From: Candidatus Sediminicultor secundus
GTDB lineage: Bacteria > Atribacterota > JS1 > SB-45 > 34-128
Assembly (NCBI GenBank): GCA_002849045.2
Contig: NCRO01000069.1
Span: forward strand, 1 to 6,982
DNA length: 6,982 bases
Direction: 5' to 3'
This document shows, in pieces, positions 1-6,072 of the stretch. Below the pieces are notes generated by a model, which searched no databases, had not been told where the DNA came from, and saw only the letters and a list, made by a program, of their open reading frames with translations. Numbering within the stretch: position 1 is the stretch's first letter; each line of letters begins with the position of its first letter. The position numbers were made by a program, and so were the translations under genes.

Positions 1-563
1 GGCCGCTTAACAAAATCTAAATCATCTGCCGGTACATTTAAGATGGGGCAAATAGTAAAATTCTCTATCCACTCCTCATATAAAACATTTAACTGATTCA
101 AATATTCCTCAGAGATAGTTTTCTCGTAATCTCTCCCTCGTAGGGAAATTCTTCTTAAGAGAGTGGGAACTGAAGCCTGAAGATATACAATTAAATCCGG
201 AGGAGTAAGAAATTGGGTCATTATGTTAAATAATTCCTGGTAATTTTCATAATCGCGACCCTCCATATATCCCTGCTGATTTAAATTTTTAGCAAATATA
301 TCTACATCCTCATAAATACTTCTATCCTGAACTACAGAGGCAGGGTTCTTTAATATTTCCTGATGATGACGAAATCTCTTGGACAGAAAAAATATCTGAA
401 GATGAAAACTCCACTTTTTCATATCTCCATAGAAGTCCTCTAAATAAGGATTGTTCTCTACTACCTCATAATACGGTTTCCAACCCAATCTTCTACTTAA
501 GAGATCAGTTAAGCTTGATTTGCCACAACCTATATTCCCTGATACTATAATAAATTTCTTCAT
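1..563 (-). CDS. Deoxynucleoside kinase (dGK/dAK/dCK-like), 3' end cut by window edge
   Basis: Enzyme of the deoxynucleoside kinase family, which transfers phosphate from ATP to the 5' hydroxyl of deoxynucleosides in cytosolic nucleotide salvage. I translated 187 codons before the window edge. Visible motifs: P-loop GNIGCGKSS at residues 9-17, the substrate-side VVENNP at 34-39, the classic family motif DRS within QDRSIYED at 79-86, and the lid motif RGRDYEK with Arg142 and Arg144. The family usually has about 200-225 residues, so roughly 15-40 C-terminal residues are missing only because of the window edge. Its ATG overlaps the stop of the upstream kinase by 4 bases (ATGA), so the two are probably translationally coupled. 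Paired kinases are known in Lactobacillus (dAK with dGK or dCK, heterodimers) and in Bacillus (dgk/dck). Substrate preference cannot be read from the sequence with confidence. Confidence 0.9.
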   Translation of the reverse strand, partial: MKKFIIVSGNIGCGKSSLTDLLSRRLGWKPYYEVVENNPYLEDFYGDMKKWSFHLQIFFLSKRFRHHQEILKNPASVVQDRSIYEDVDIFAKNLNQQGYMEGRDYENYQELFNIMTQFLTPPDLIVYLQASVPTLLRRISLRGRDYEKTISEEYLNQLNVLYEEWIENFTICPILNVPADDLDFVKR

Positions 564-1189
564 TTTAAACTATCCCCTTTGTAAATTTCATCAATAATAT
601 ATTCAAGGTCTTTACTTTTGCCTACAAAATCAAGATTATTAGTGTTTATTTTAATCAATTTTATTTTTTTATAATTATCAGGATAAGAAAAAAATTCTTC
701 ATAAGCCAAATTCAATCTTCTCATATATTCAAAAGATATTTTTCGCTCAAAAGGCCGATCTCTTAGTGCTATCCTTTTTATTAAGGTTTCTGTGCTCGCT
801 TGCAGATAAACAACTAGATCTGGTCGAGGGATATCTTTAACCATAATTTCATAAAGGTATTCATACATGGAAAGTTCATTTCCGGAAAGATTCAGATGAG
901 CAAATATCCTATCCTTGGCAAATAGGTAGTCAGAAAAAACTGATTGATTAAATAAATCTTGCTGGGCTAATTCTAATTGTTGTTTGTAGCGGCTCAGCAA
1001 AAAAAATATTTGAGTCTGGAAGGCGTATCTTTCTATATCATTATAAAATTTAGATAAAAAGGGATTTTCTTCCACCACCTCTAAATTATGTTTTGTATTA
1101 AACCTTTTACTTAACAATAAGACTAAACTTGTTTTTCCTACTCCTATAGCTCCTTCAACTACAATAAATTTACTCTTAAGTTTATTCAT
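560..1189 (-). CDS. Deoxynucleoside kinase, SDYLFAKDRIFA subtype
   Basis: Complete 209-residue deoxynucleoside kinase, normal length for the family. P-loop GAIGVGKTS at 13-21, EENP at 40-43, lid arginines in RDRPFER at 143-149, and a C-terminal NTNNLDFV segment near 182-189. At the place where the partner kinase has DRS, this protein has SDYLFAKDRIFA (86-97), so the Arg of DRS is a Tyr. From memory, that variant is typical of a bacterial branch also found fused to the folate enzyme FolK; no such fusion is present here. The start is supported by an AAGGAG Shine-Dalgarno at 1197-1202, seven bases upstream and lying inside the last codons of the lipM-like gene. It sits 3 bases after that gene and overlaps the next kinase by 4 bases, so all three are one operon. 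Likely role: purine or pyrimidine deoxynucleoside salvage; exact substrate unknown. Confidence 0.92.
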   Translation of the reverse strand: MNKLKSKFIVVEGAIGVGKTSLVLLLSKRFNTKHNLEVVEENPFLSKFYNDIERYAFQTQIFFLLSRYKQQLELAQQDLFNQSVFSDYLFAKDRIFAHLNLSGNELSMYEYLYEIMVKDIPRPDLVVYLQASTETLIKRIALRDRPFERKISFEYMRRLNLAYEEFFSYPDNYKKIKLIKINTNNLDFVGKSKDLEYIIDEIYKGDSLK

Positions 1190-1192
1190 TGA

Positions 1193-2074
1193 CTACTCCT
1201 TTTTTTGGGAATCAAGCTGATTATTTTTTCTTTCGTAATTCCACTCATAAGTTGAGTACTTATTTTCTAAAAGTTCTTTGGAAATTTTTTCTTCCTGTTC
1301 AATTAATTTACCTTCCACTAATCTTACTCCAAACTCTTCTTCAAAACCTCGGAGAAGAATTTCTGATAATTCTGAAAAATTTATCTTTTTCTTTAAAATC
1401 TCTTCCAAGCTGGTTGCTTTAAATCTTATTTTAAGCCTTTCTCTTATCTGAGCTGAGGGGAAATTAAATACAGAAAACAATTTATCTTTCTCTAATTCTA
1501 TCAATAAAGAACCGTGTTGTAAAACAATTTCTCTCTTTCTTACCTGAGCAGAACCTACAATCTTTTTACCTTCAACCTGTACCTCATATTGAGAGGGAAC
1601 AGAAAAACAAATTGATTTAAAATCAGAATGACGGATTTCGGATTTTTCCCCTTTAAGTAAAGGGTTACTCTTTAATTTTTCTCTTAGAGGAACTAATTCA
1701 GCCGTTATTCCTAAATAAGAAAGACCTCTAATCATTCCCCCGCTAATCTTCTTATAGGTCTCTAATATAGAATCATTAACCAAAGGATGATTTTCTTTAA
1801 TTATAAAACTATAGGTTAATTCTTTATCATGGAGAACTGCTTTCCCACCGGTGGGCCGACGAACAATGTCAATTCTCATATCCTGACAAACATCTACATC
1901 TATCTCTTTCTTTAGATCCTGAAAATAACCTAAAGATACAGCCGGAGGAGACCATTGATAAAATCTGATAGTGGGAGGAACCAAACCCTCCCGGTGAGCT
2001 ATCATTATTGCTTCATCAATAGCCATGTTCATAAAACCGGTATGATAACTATCTTTTATTAATCGCCATTCCAT
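1193..2074 (-). CDS. lipM: Octanoyltransferase LipM-like (lipoate/octanoate transferase family)
   Basis: 293-residue member of the biotin/lipoate A/B ligase fold family, cytosolic. Bacillus LipM moves octanoyl from acyl carrier protein to the lysine of GcvH, the first step of lipoate assembly; this protein resembles LipM along its length. Seen: NMAIDEA at 16-22, RFYQWSPPAVSLGYFQ at 37-52, the substrate-loop motif RRPTGGKAVLH at 72-82, Cys156 in SICFSVPSQYE (matching the LipM catalytic Cys), GKKIVGSAQ at 169-177, QHGS at 186-189, and a YSTYEWNY tail near 273-280. The Cys and lack of an added ligase C-terminal domain favour transferase over ATP-dependent lipoate ligase. ATG chosen because AGAAAGGA (2083-2090) lies 8 bases upstream and MEWRLI fits the family N terminus. 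First gene of the operon with the two kinases; the functional link to them is not obvious. No lipA or gcvH is in the window. Confidence 0.88.
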   Translation of the reverse strand: MEWRLIKDSYHTGFMNMAIDEAIMIAHREGLVPPTIRFYQWSPPAVSLGYFQDLKKEIDVDVCQDMRIDIVRRPTGGKAVLHDKELTYSFIIKENHPLVNDSILETYKKISGGMIRGLSYLGITAELVPLREKLKSNPLLKGEKSEIRHSDFKSICFSVPSQYEVQVEGKKIVGSAQVRKREIVLQHGSLLIELEKDKLFSVFNFPSAQIRERLKIRFKATSLEEILKKKINFSELSEILLRGFEEEFGVRLVEGKLIEQEEKISKELLENKYSTYEWNYERKNNQLDSQKKE

Positions 2075-2142
2075 TAATTTTATCCTTTCTGTTTGAATTT
2101 AATTGTCCGGATAAGCGGGCTTGATAAATCAATTCCTATATT

Positions 2143-2214
2143 AATATATCATGATAATAAATTAAAGGGGTAAAAAAATTATCTATGATATATTTATTCT
2201 ATAATAATATATCA
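2143..2214. repeat. Three copies of AATATATCA, possible operator
   Basis: AATATATCA occurs at 2143-2151 and 2206-2214 on the plus strand and inverted at 2186-2194. The last two form a 9-bp inverted repeat with an 11-base centre. They lie about 70-140 bases upstream of the lipM-like start. Spacing and symmetry would suit a dimeric repressor site, but the region is so AT-rich that chance is a real alternative. Confidence 0.35.
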
Positions 2215-2303
2215 AAATCCTTCTTTTATTAAAATATAAATTTATTTGCAATACACCATATAAAATATTTTTTAGCTTTTTGGTGAATAACCGTTTATAT
2301 TTA

Positions 2304-2312
2304 TGTTATAAT
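2304..2312 (+). promoter_or_regulatory. Extended -10 promoter of the 100-aa gene
   Basis: A perfect TATAAT (2307-2312) is preceded by TGT (2304-2306), giving an extended -10 element. The -35 region about 17 bases upstream (around 2284-2289) is poor, which extended -10 promoters tolerate. Transcription would begin near 2319, leaving a leader of about 75 bases before the ATG at 2394. Confidence 0.5.
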
Positions 2313-2393
2313 AAGTCATATTATTAAAATGTTTTTTATTTTAGATTAATTGATTTTTTATTTTTTGTACAAATTTTCAAGGATGGTATTAAA

Positions 2394-2696
2394 ATGAGTC
2401 CCGGTTTTTTTAAAAAATTGTTCGGAAAAAGAGAAGAAGATTCCTCGGGAGTGATCTGGATTTATTCTCAATGTGATAAATGCGGAGAAAAATTTAGAAC
2501 CCTTATTAGAAAATATAATGATCTCTCTCCCACTTATAAAGATGATGGACCGGCATACATGTTAAAAAAAGAATTAATTGGCGCTTCTTGCCCTAACCGA
2601 ATCAACCTGTATTTAGAATTTGACCGAAGTTATCGGAAGATATCAGAAGAAATTACCGGCGGTCATCTCATCACAGAAGAAGAATATCAATCTTAA
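2394..2696 (+). CDS. Small conserved-looking CxxC protein, function unknown
   Basis: I do not recognise a named family for this 100-residue protein. It starts with an amphipathic stretch (FFKKLFGKREE, 5-15), then has CDKC at 27-30 in a beta-strand-like context (IWIYSQCDKCGEKF), a polar central part with NDLSPTY at 42-48, a lone Cys66 in GASCPNRI, and a C-terminal segment FDRSYRKISEEITGGHLITEEEY (76-98). Two to three Cys could bind zinc or be redox active, but a full four-ligand zinc ribbon is not visible. There is no signal peptide or membrane segment, so it is probably cytosolic. AAGGA at 2379-2383 lies 10 bases before the ATG, and a good extended -10 lies upstream, so the gene is likely expressed. 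It is the only plus-strand gene in the window and is apparently monocistronic. The balanced amino-acid use and promoter make a real gene likely. Confidence 0.75.
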   Translation: MSPGFFKKLFGKREEDSSGVIWIYSQCDKCGEKFRTLIRKYNDLSPTYKDDGPAYMLKKELIGASCPNRINLYLEFDRSYRKISEEITGGHLITEEEYQS

Positions 2697-2770
2697 ATTT
2701 TTAAAAATATTCTATAAACAATTGCTAAAAAGATCTTCTTTTTAAAAAATTCAAAATAATTAATTTGAAA

Positions 2771-2820
2771 AAGAAGAAATAGAAAAACTTATTTTTTTAA
2801 AATCTTTTCTATTCGTTCTT
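2771..2820 (+). terminator. Weak AT-rich stem followed by T-rich tract, possible terminator
   Basis: Arms 2771-2786 and 2805-2820 match at 14 of 16 positions around an 18-base A/T loop and are followed by TATTTTTT (2821-2828). It lies about 75 bases after the stop of the 100-aa gene and could end its transcript. The stem is almost free of G:C pairs, so efficiency would be low; it may be only base-composition chance. Confidence 0.3.
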
Positions 2821-2899
2821 TATTTTTTAAAAGACACTTCTCCTAATTGACCTACTCTAATTTTTAAATCTTCAGATACACATATTATTCACATAAAGG

Positions 2900-2975
2900 G
2901 CATAAAGGGGACGGTTCTATTTTTGGCTGTTTATAAAATTGGGAAATAACAAAAATAGAACCGTCCCCTTTATGC
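2900..2975. repeat. Perfect 26-bp inverted repeat, REP/MITE-like element
   Basis: Arms 2900-2925 and 2950-2975 are exact reverse complements (26 of 26), separated by 24 bases. The arm core is GGGGACGGTTCTATTTTTG. Symmetry ends sharply one base outside and inside the arms. From memory, GGGGACGGTTCT-type palindromes occur in many copies in varied bacterial genomes, often near REP-associated IS200-like tyrosine transposases; no transposase lies in this window. It is much more GC-rich than the surrounding spacer. It is unlikely to be a plain terminator because the loop is long and no T tract follows on the plus strand. Confidence 0.8.
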
Positions 2976-3025
2976 TATCTTATAACTTTGCACATTTTAC
3001 TATTTTTTTGTTTTAATTACAATGT

Positions 3026-3046
3026 TATCTCGTATCGTGTATTGCG
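3026..3046. repeat. Three 7-bp units (TATCTCG, TATCGTG, TATTGCG)
   Basis: Three consecutive related heptamers. The stretch TATCTCGTAT (3026-3035) is the reverse complement of ATACGAGATA at 3829-3838 inside the longer heptamer array beyond the radical SAM remnant. This suggests related repeat DNA on both sides of that remnant in opposite orientation. Confidence 0.4.
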
Positions 3047-3101
3047 CAAAAAAAAATTAAATTTACTAGATCTTTTCTTCTGGGTTTTTAGTAATTAATT
3101 T

Positions 3102-3710
3102 TTAAAATTTTCTTATATAGAATTTATGCCCTTCATATTCTGATTCTACCAATTTACCTTGCGCAATTAATCGGTTTATAGCCGACCAATCAGACTTAGC
3201 TCGTTTTAAAAAATCCCTCAGTGCTTCTTCTCTCATAGGATGCACTGAGGTAATACTCAAAATATCTTCTTCTACTTCACCGGTAAAGGCAAAGGCATTA
3301 CCTTCATAGCCAATAAGACATTCTACCTGATCAACCTTTTCTTTAAAAAGGTTGTAACTCTGATTCACAACTTCCTCTGAAGGAGACTGTGCCCAACTAT
3401 CTGCCGGAGGCCGAATAGGAAGAGACAAATAAGACCGGCTCGGTTTAAGCTTAGCTAAAAAATCAGCCACTTTTTTTAGATGCTGACTATCATCATTAAT
3501 ATTTTTAATTAACATCGTTTCTGTTATTATTTTCCCTTTGAAAATTCTGCTAAATTTTAGCATACCCTCTAAAATAGATTTTAAGCATAGGTTTCGGTGA
3601 GGATGATTCACTTTTCTCCAAATTTCTTCCTCAACAGAATCTACTTTTAAAGAGACCAGATCAGCTTTTCTTAAATTTTCTCTTACCAGTTTTTGATCTA
3701 TAAGAGGTTT
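3102..3710 (-). pseudogene. Radical SAM protein (COG0731/TYW1-like), N-terminally truncated remnant
   Basis: The open frame runs without a stop from 3758 down to the TAA at 3102-3104. Recognisable protein begins near 3710 with LIDQKLVRENLRKADLVS and continues into LKVDSVEEEIWRKVNHPHR, then TETMLIKNINDD, the PIRPPA segment, LIGYEGNAFAFTGEVEEDIL and a C-terminal SDWSAINRLIAQGKL helix. This matches the C-terminal two thirds of COG0731-type radical SAM proteins, usually about 300 residues. The N-terminal part that carries the CxxxCxxC cluster motif is absent, and the frame upstream reads through a GC-rich palindrome to a TAG at 3759-3761. No ATG, GTG or TTG lies in frame upstream of a GTG at 3609-3611; that GTG falls inside the conserved domain and would make only 169 residues. 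Without the iron-sulfur motif it cannot be a working radical SAM enzyme. The frame itself is intact, so the loss looks recent or the sequence is misassembled. Confidence 0.82.
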
Positions 3711-3725
3711 TATGTATATCGTTGA

Positions 3726-3745
3726 GGGCGTATAGCAATACGCCC
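3726..3745. repeat. Short palindrome GGGCGTAT-AGCA-ATACGCCC at the broken gene end
   Basis: Perfect 8-bp arms with a 4-base loop, flanked on the right by CCTACCCC (3746-3752 region). It is strikingly GC-rich against its surroundings and lies about 15 bases from the point where radical SAM homology stops. GTAGGGGCGTAT-type palindromes are, from memory, dispersed repeats in many bacterial genomes. It may mark the insertion or deletion that removed the 5' part of the gene. Confidence 0.6.
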
Positions 3746-3830
3746 CTACCCCTTTATCTAAAATTTAAAACTTATTACTTGTATTAACCAGGTAACCAAC
3801 TAACTAATTATATACACTCTACGCTAAAAT

Positions 3831-3921
3831 ACGAGATACAATTCACGAGATATGAATTTGGATTCTGACTCCTGGCTTCTGGATTCTTCACTATATACTA
3901 TATACTCGATACTCGATACTG
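3831..3921. repeat. Degenerate 7-bp tandem array downstream of feoB
   Basis: About 13 consecutive heptamers in constant phase. Identical units recur at multiples of seven: ACGAGAT at 3831 and 3845, GGATTCT at 3860 and 3881, CTATATA at 3891 and 3898, CTCGATA at 3905 and 3912. Intermediate units such as GACTCCT and GGCTTCT grade between these. The phase may begin earlier, near 3813 (TACACTC, TACGCTA). It ends 4 bases from the feoB stop. It resembles the short tandemly repeated heptamers (STRR) described in cyanobacteria only in unit length. It has no CRISPR-like spacer structure and no coding potential. Confidence 0.7.
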
Positions 3922-3925
3922 TTTC

Positions 3926-5836
3926 TTAATATACAAACCGGGTAATGGATGCTAAAATAATGGCTAAAATAGAAGTAAAAGCTATAGTAAATAAAGTCCG
4001 TTTACTCCCAATTTCTTTCCATAGAACCGCAATGGTTGCCACACAAGGAACATAAAAAATTATAAAGATGGTAAAAGTCATAATTTGAGTCGTGGACATT
4101 ACTGCGATAACATCAGTAGTCCCTATGGCTTGTATCAACATTAACATAGAAAGTTCTTTACGAAGAATACCGAATATCAGAGTGGTCCCCACCACTAAAG
4201 GAAGGCCGAGTAGAGAGGTTAGAGGAGAAAAAAAGTTATTTATGAGCATATCTGCCTTATAATATTGTAATAAACTTAAAATTGTACTGCCCACAATAAG
4301 TAAAGGCCAGGCAATAAATATAAATTCTTTCATCCTGAGCCAGGTCTTAGCTAAAGCTACTTTTATAGAAGGAATATGATAAGACGGAATTTCTAAGATC
4401 ATTCCTGGAGTTACTTCTGGCAGCAAGCGAGATAATATCTTTCCTGATATGATAATTACAATAATATTTAAAATATAAATAGCCAAAGCTGCTTGAGGAC
4501 TAATGTAAAAAGCTACTAATGCAAATATTATAGTCATTCGCGCAGCACAGGGAATCATGGTAGCCAGCACGGAGGCAATAAAACGGTCTCTTCCCGATTC
4601 CAAGATTCGAGTTGCCATTATAGCCGGAACAGTACAGCCATAACCCAAAATAAAAGGTATAATTGACTTACCATGCAAGCCAATCTTATGTAAAAATGCA
4701 TCTAAAAGAAAAGCTATTCGGGGCAGGTAACCTAAGTCTTCTAAGATTGCTAAACCAAATAAAAAGGGGAACAGGTAAGGCAAGACAATAGCTATACCAC
4801 CAGCTAACCCTTGGATAATGCCACTAATTATTGAAAATGATAGAGTGTCTGGATTGATACTCTTTTCTATTAAAGGAATTAACCTATAAAAATAATCCAG
4901 TAATGGTTCTTCTACTATTTTCCCCACACCAAAGATTAAATTAAAAAATAAATAAAAAATTAAACCTAAAGAAATATACCCCAAAAATGGATGCATTAGG
5001 ATATTATCCAGATAATCTATTAGACTTGTATGAGGTTTAGTAAGTGAAACTACAGATTCATATATATTCATGGATAAATGATGCCGTTCAGAGGAAATAA
5101 CCACATCGGATTGCCTACCATGAGTCTCTTTAAGTATATTCTGAAAATGGACGATCTCTTTAAAAAGATCGTTGCTCTTTTTTTTATAATTTTCCATAAA
5201 ATAACTATCATTTTCTAAATACTTAAGAGCTAAAAACCGTTCCGGTATATTAAATTCTTGGTCAATCTGTTTCTTTTTAATTTGTATAGATAATTGTGTT
5301 ATAACATCCTCTACGTCTTTGCTAAAATTTATGACCTTGCCTATTTTCTTTTTTTCTCCTATCTTGCAAGCTGTAGAAAAAAGTTCTTTCACGCCTTTTC
5401 CTTTTAAGGCAATTGTTGGCACTACTGGAACACCAAGAATTTTAGATAATTTTTCAACATCAATCTTAATACCTTTACGTTCAGCTTCATCAATCATATT
5501 AAGACATATCACCATCGGCAATTTAAGCTCTAATAGTTGAAGAGTAAGTTCTAAACTTCTACTAAGTAGCGACGCATCGATAACGTTTATAACTACATCA
5601 ACATTATTTCTTAACAAATACTTTCGAGCTTCAAGTTCTGCCAGGTCGAAAGAAGTAAGAGAATAAGTGCCTGGTAAATCCACTATCTCGAAAATTTCTC
5701 CAAAAAGATTAACTTTGCTGGAAGTATATTCTACTGTCTTCCCGGGGAAATTAGAAGTTACCGCTTTATATCCGGCAACATGATTAAAGATGGTGCTTTT
5801 ACCTGAATTGGGTTGTCCCATAAGAGCTATTTTCAT
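3926..5836 (-). CDS. feoB: Ferrous iron transporter FeoB
   Basis: 636-residue inner-membrane Fe(II) importer with a cytosolic N-terminal GTPase. G1 GQPNSGKST at 7-15, G2 Thr34 in NFPGKTVE, G3 DLPG at 53-56, G4 NMID at 113-116, and a G5-like ALKGKG at 143-148. A helical linker follows (about 170-265), then hydrophobic segments from about 283 to 633, including LPYLFPFLFG (352-361), GYGCTVPA with Cys401, IPC with Cys430, a long pair at 505-525 and 541-560, and YVPC with Cys598. These three Cys correspond to conserved FeoB pore-region Cys. It is shorter than E. coli FeoB (773 residues) but contains all main blocks, so it is probably a compact form and not a fragment. The ATG has GGAGGT (5843-5848) six bases upstream and overlaps the feoA stop by one base (TAATG), implying coupled translation. 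No feoC follows. Regulation: third gene behind the iron-type DtxR promoter. Confidence 0.97.
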   Translation of the reverse strand: MKIALMGQPNSGKSTIFNHVAGYKAVTSNFPGKTVEYTSSKVNLFGEIFEIVDLPGTYSLTSFDLAELEARKYLLRNNVDVVINVIDASLLSRSLELTLQLLELKLPMVICLNMIDEAERKGIKIDVEKLSKILGVPVVPTIALKGKGVKELFSTACKIGEKKKIGKVINFSKDVEDVITQLSIQIKKKQIDQEFNIPERFLALKYLENDSYFMENYKKKSNDLFKEIVHFQNILKETHGRQSDVVISSERHHLSMNIYESVVSLTKPHTSLIDYLDNILMHPFLGYISLGLIFYLFFNLIFGVGKIVEEPLLDYFYRLIPLIEKSINPDTLSFSIISGIIQGLAGGIAIVLPYLFPFLFGLAILEDLGYLPRIAFLLDAFLHKIGLHGKSIIPFILGYGCTVPAIMATRILESGRDRFIASVLATMIPCAARMTIIFALVAFYISPQAALAIYILNIIVIIISGKILSRLLPEVTPGMILEIPSYHIPSIKVALAKTWLRMKEFIFIAWPLLIVGSTILSLLQYYKADMLINNFFSPLTSLLGLPLVVGTTLIFGILRKELSMLMLIQAIGTTDVIAVMSTTQIMTFTIFIIFYVPCVATIAVLWKEIGSKRTLFTIAFTSILAIILASITRFVY

Positions 5837-6066
5837 TATTCTACCTCCACCGTAACTCTTCTGGCTACCCCTCTACCTAAAGCAACTTGATTTCCATGGA
5901 TATTTATTAAAATGGGTCCTCGCATAATAGCACTTCTTTTTACAGTTATTATGTCTCCGGGATGGATACCTAAACAACCTAAGCGTTGTCTTATCCCCCA
6001 TCCCCCGGAAATACTAATAACTTTTACTTTTTGATTTTCGCCTATTGAATCCAGAGTAATTGTCAT
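5836..6066 (-). CDS. feoA: FeoA, small SH3-like partner of FeoB
   Basis: 76-residue cytosolic FeoA, the usual length. Family hallmarks: RQRLGCLGIHPGD at 26-38 (the RRLxxLGlxPGd block) and GPILINIHGNQVALGRGVA at 50-68, followed by a final beta strand RRVTVEVE. FeoA is needed for FeoB-driven Fe(II) uptake, probably by acting on the FeoB GTPase domain, though its exact role is unsettled. It starts 6 bases after the regulator gene ends and its stop shares one base with the feoB ATG, so it is the middle gene of a three-gene operon. Its own Shine-Dalgarno is weak or far: GGGAGA at 6081-6086 is 14 bases from the ATG, within the end of the regulator gene, so translation may depend on coupling. Confidence 0.96.
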   Translation of the reverse strand: MTITLDSIGENQKVKVISISGGWGIRQRLGCLGIHPGDIITVKRSAIMRGPILINIHGNQVALGRGVARRVTVEVE

Positions 6067-6072
6067 ATCTTT

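Larger units (their letters stand above)
2075..2393. other. Divergent intergenic region between lipM-like operon and 100-aa gene
   Basis: A 319-base, very AT-rich spacer between two divergently transcribed units. It holds the lipM Shine-Dalgarno (2083-2090), a short inverted repeat TTGATAAATCAA at 2121-2132, three copies of a 9-mer (separate entry) and the extended -10 of the plus-strand gene (separate entry). A minus-strand promoter must lie here; the best candidate I see is TTGATA (-35, 2210-2215) with poorly defined -10 boxes about 17-19 bases downstream, which is weak. I see no open reading frame or RNA gene. Confidence 0.6.
2697..3101. other. Non-coding repeat-bearing spacer after the 100-aa gene
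   Basis: About 400 bases with no supportable gene. It contains an AT-rich stem downstream of the 100-aa gene, a strong 26-bp inverted repeat and three 7-bp units (all listed separately). Just before the inverted repeat CATAAAGGG is directly repeated (2892-2900 and 2901-2909), the second copy being part of the repeat arm. The remaining sequence is simple A/T-rich DNA. Confidence 0.6.

Noticed and set aside
1189..1422. Plus-strand open frame of 77 codons
   Set aside because: It lies antisense within the well-supported lipM-like gene and has low-complexity Leu/Phe-rich sequence typical of a reverse-strand shadow.
2735..2776. Interrupted AT-rich hairpin with CTTCTTT/AAAGAAG outer arms
   Set aside because: The two stem parts are separated by an 8-base bulge and contain few G:C pairs; expected by chance in such sequence.
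2820..2893. Short minus-strand frame ending SEDLKIRVGQLGEVSFKK before a stop, as a gene remnant
   Set aside because: Only about 20 plausible codons, closed by an upstream stop, with no recognised family; it also overlaps a possible stem. Too little to call.
2900..2975. Ordinary Rho-independent terminator
   Set aside because: A 24-base loop, exceptionally long perfect arms and no T tract after the plus-strand arm do not fit; a REP/MITE-like repeat explains it better.
3102..3611. An intact 169-residue gene starting at the GTG of 3609-3611
   Set aside because: Conserved radical SAM sequence continues in frame for about 33 codons upstream of that GTG, so the start is an artefact of truncation.
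3813..3921. CRISPR array
   Set aside because: Units are 7 bp, contiguous and drifting, with no 20-40-base repeats alternating with unique spacers, and no cas genes nearby.
5319..5540. Plus-strand open frame of 73 codons
   Set aside because: It is antisense to the GTPase domain of feoB and shows no family signature or ribosome site.
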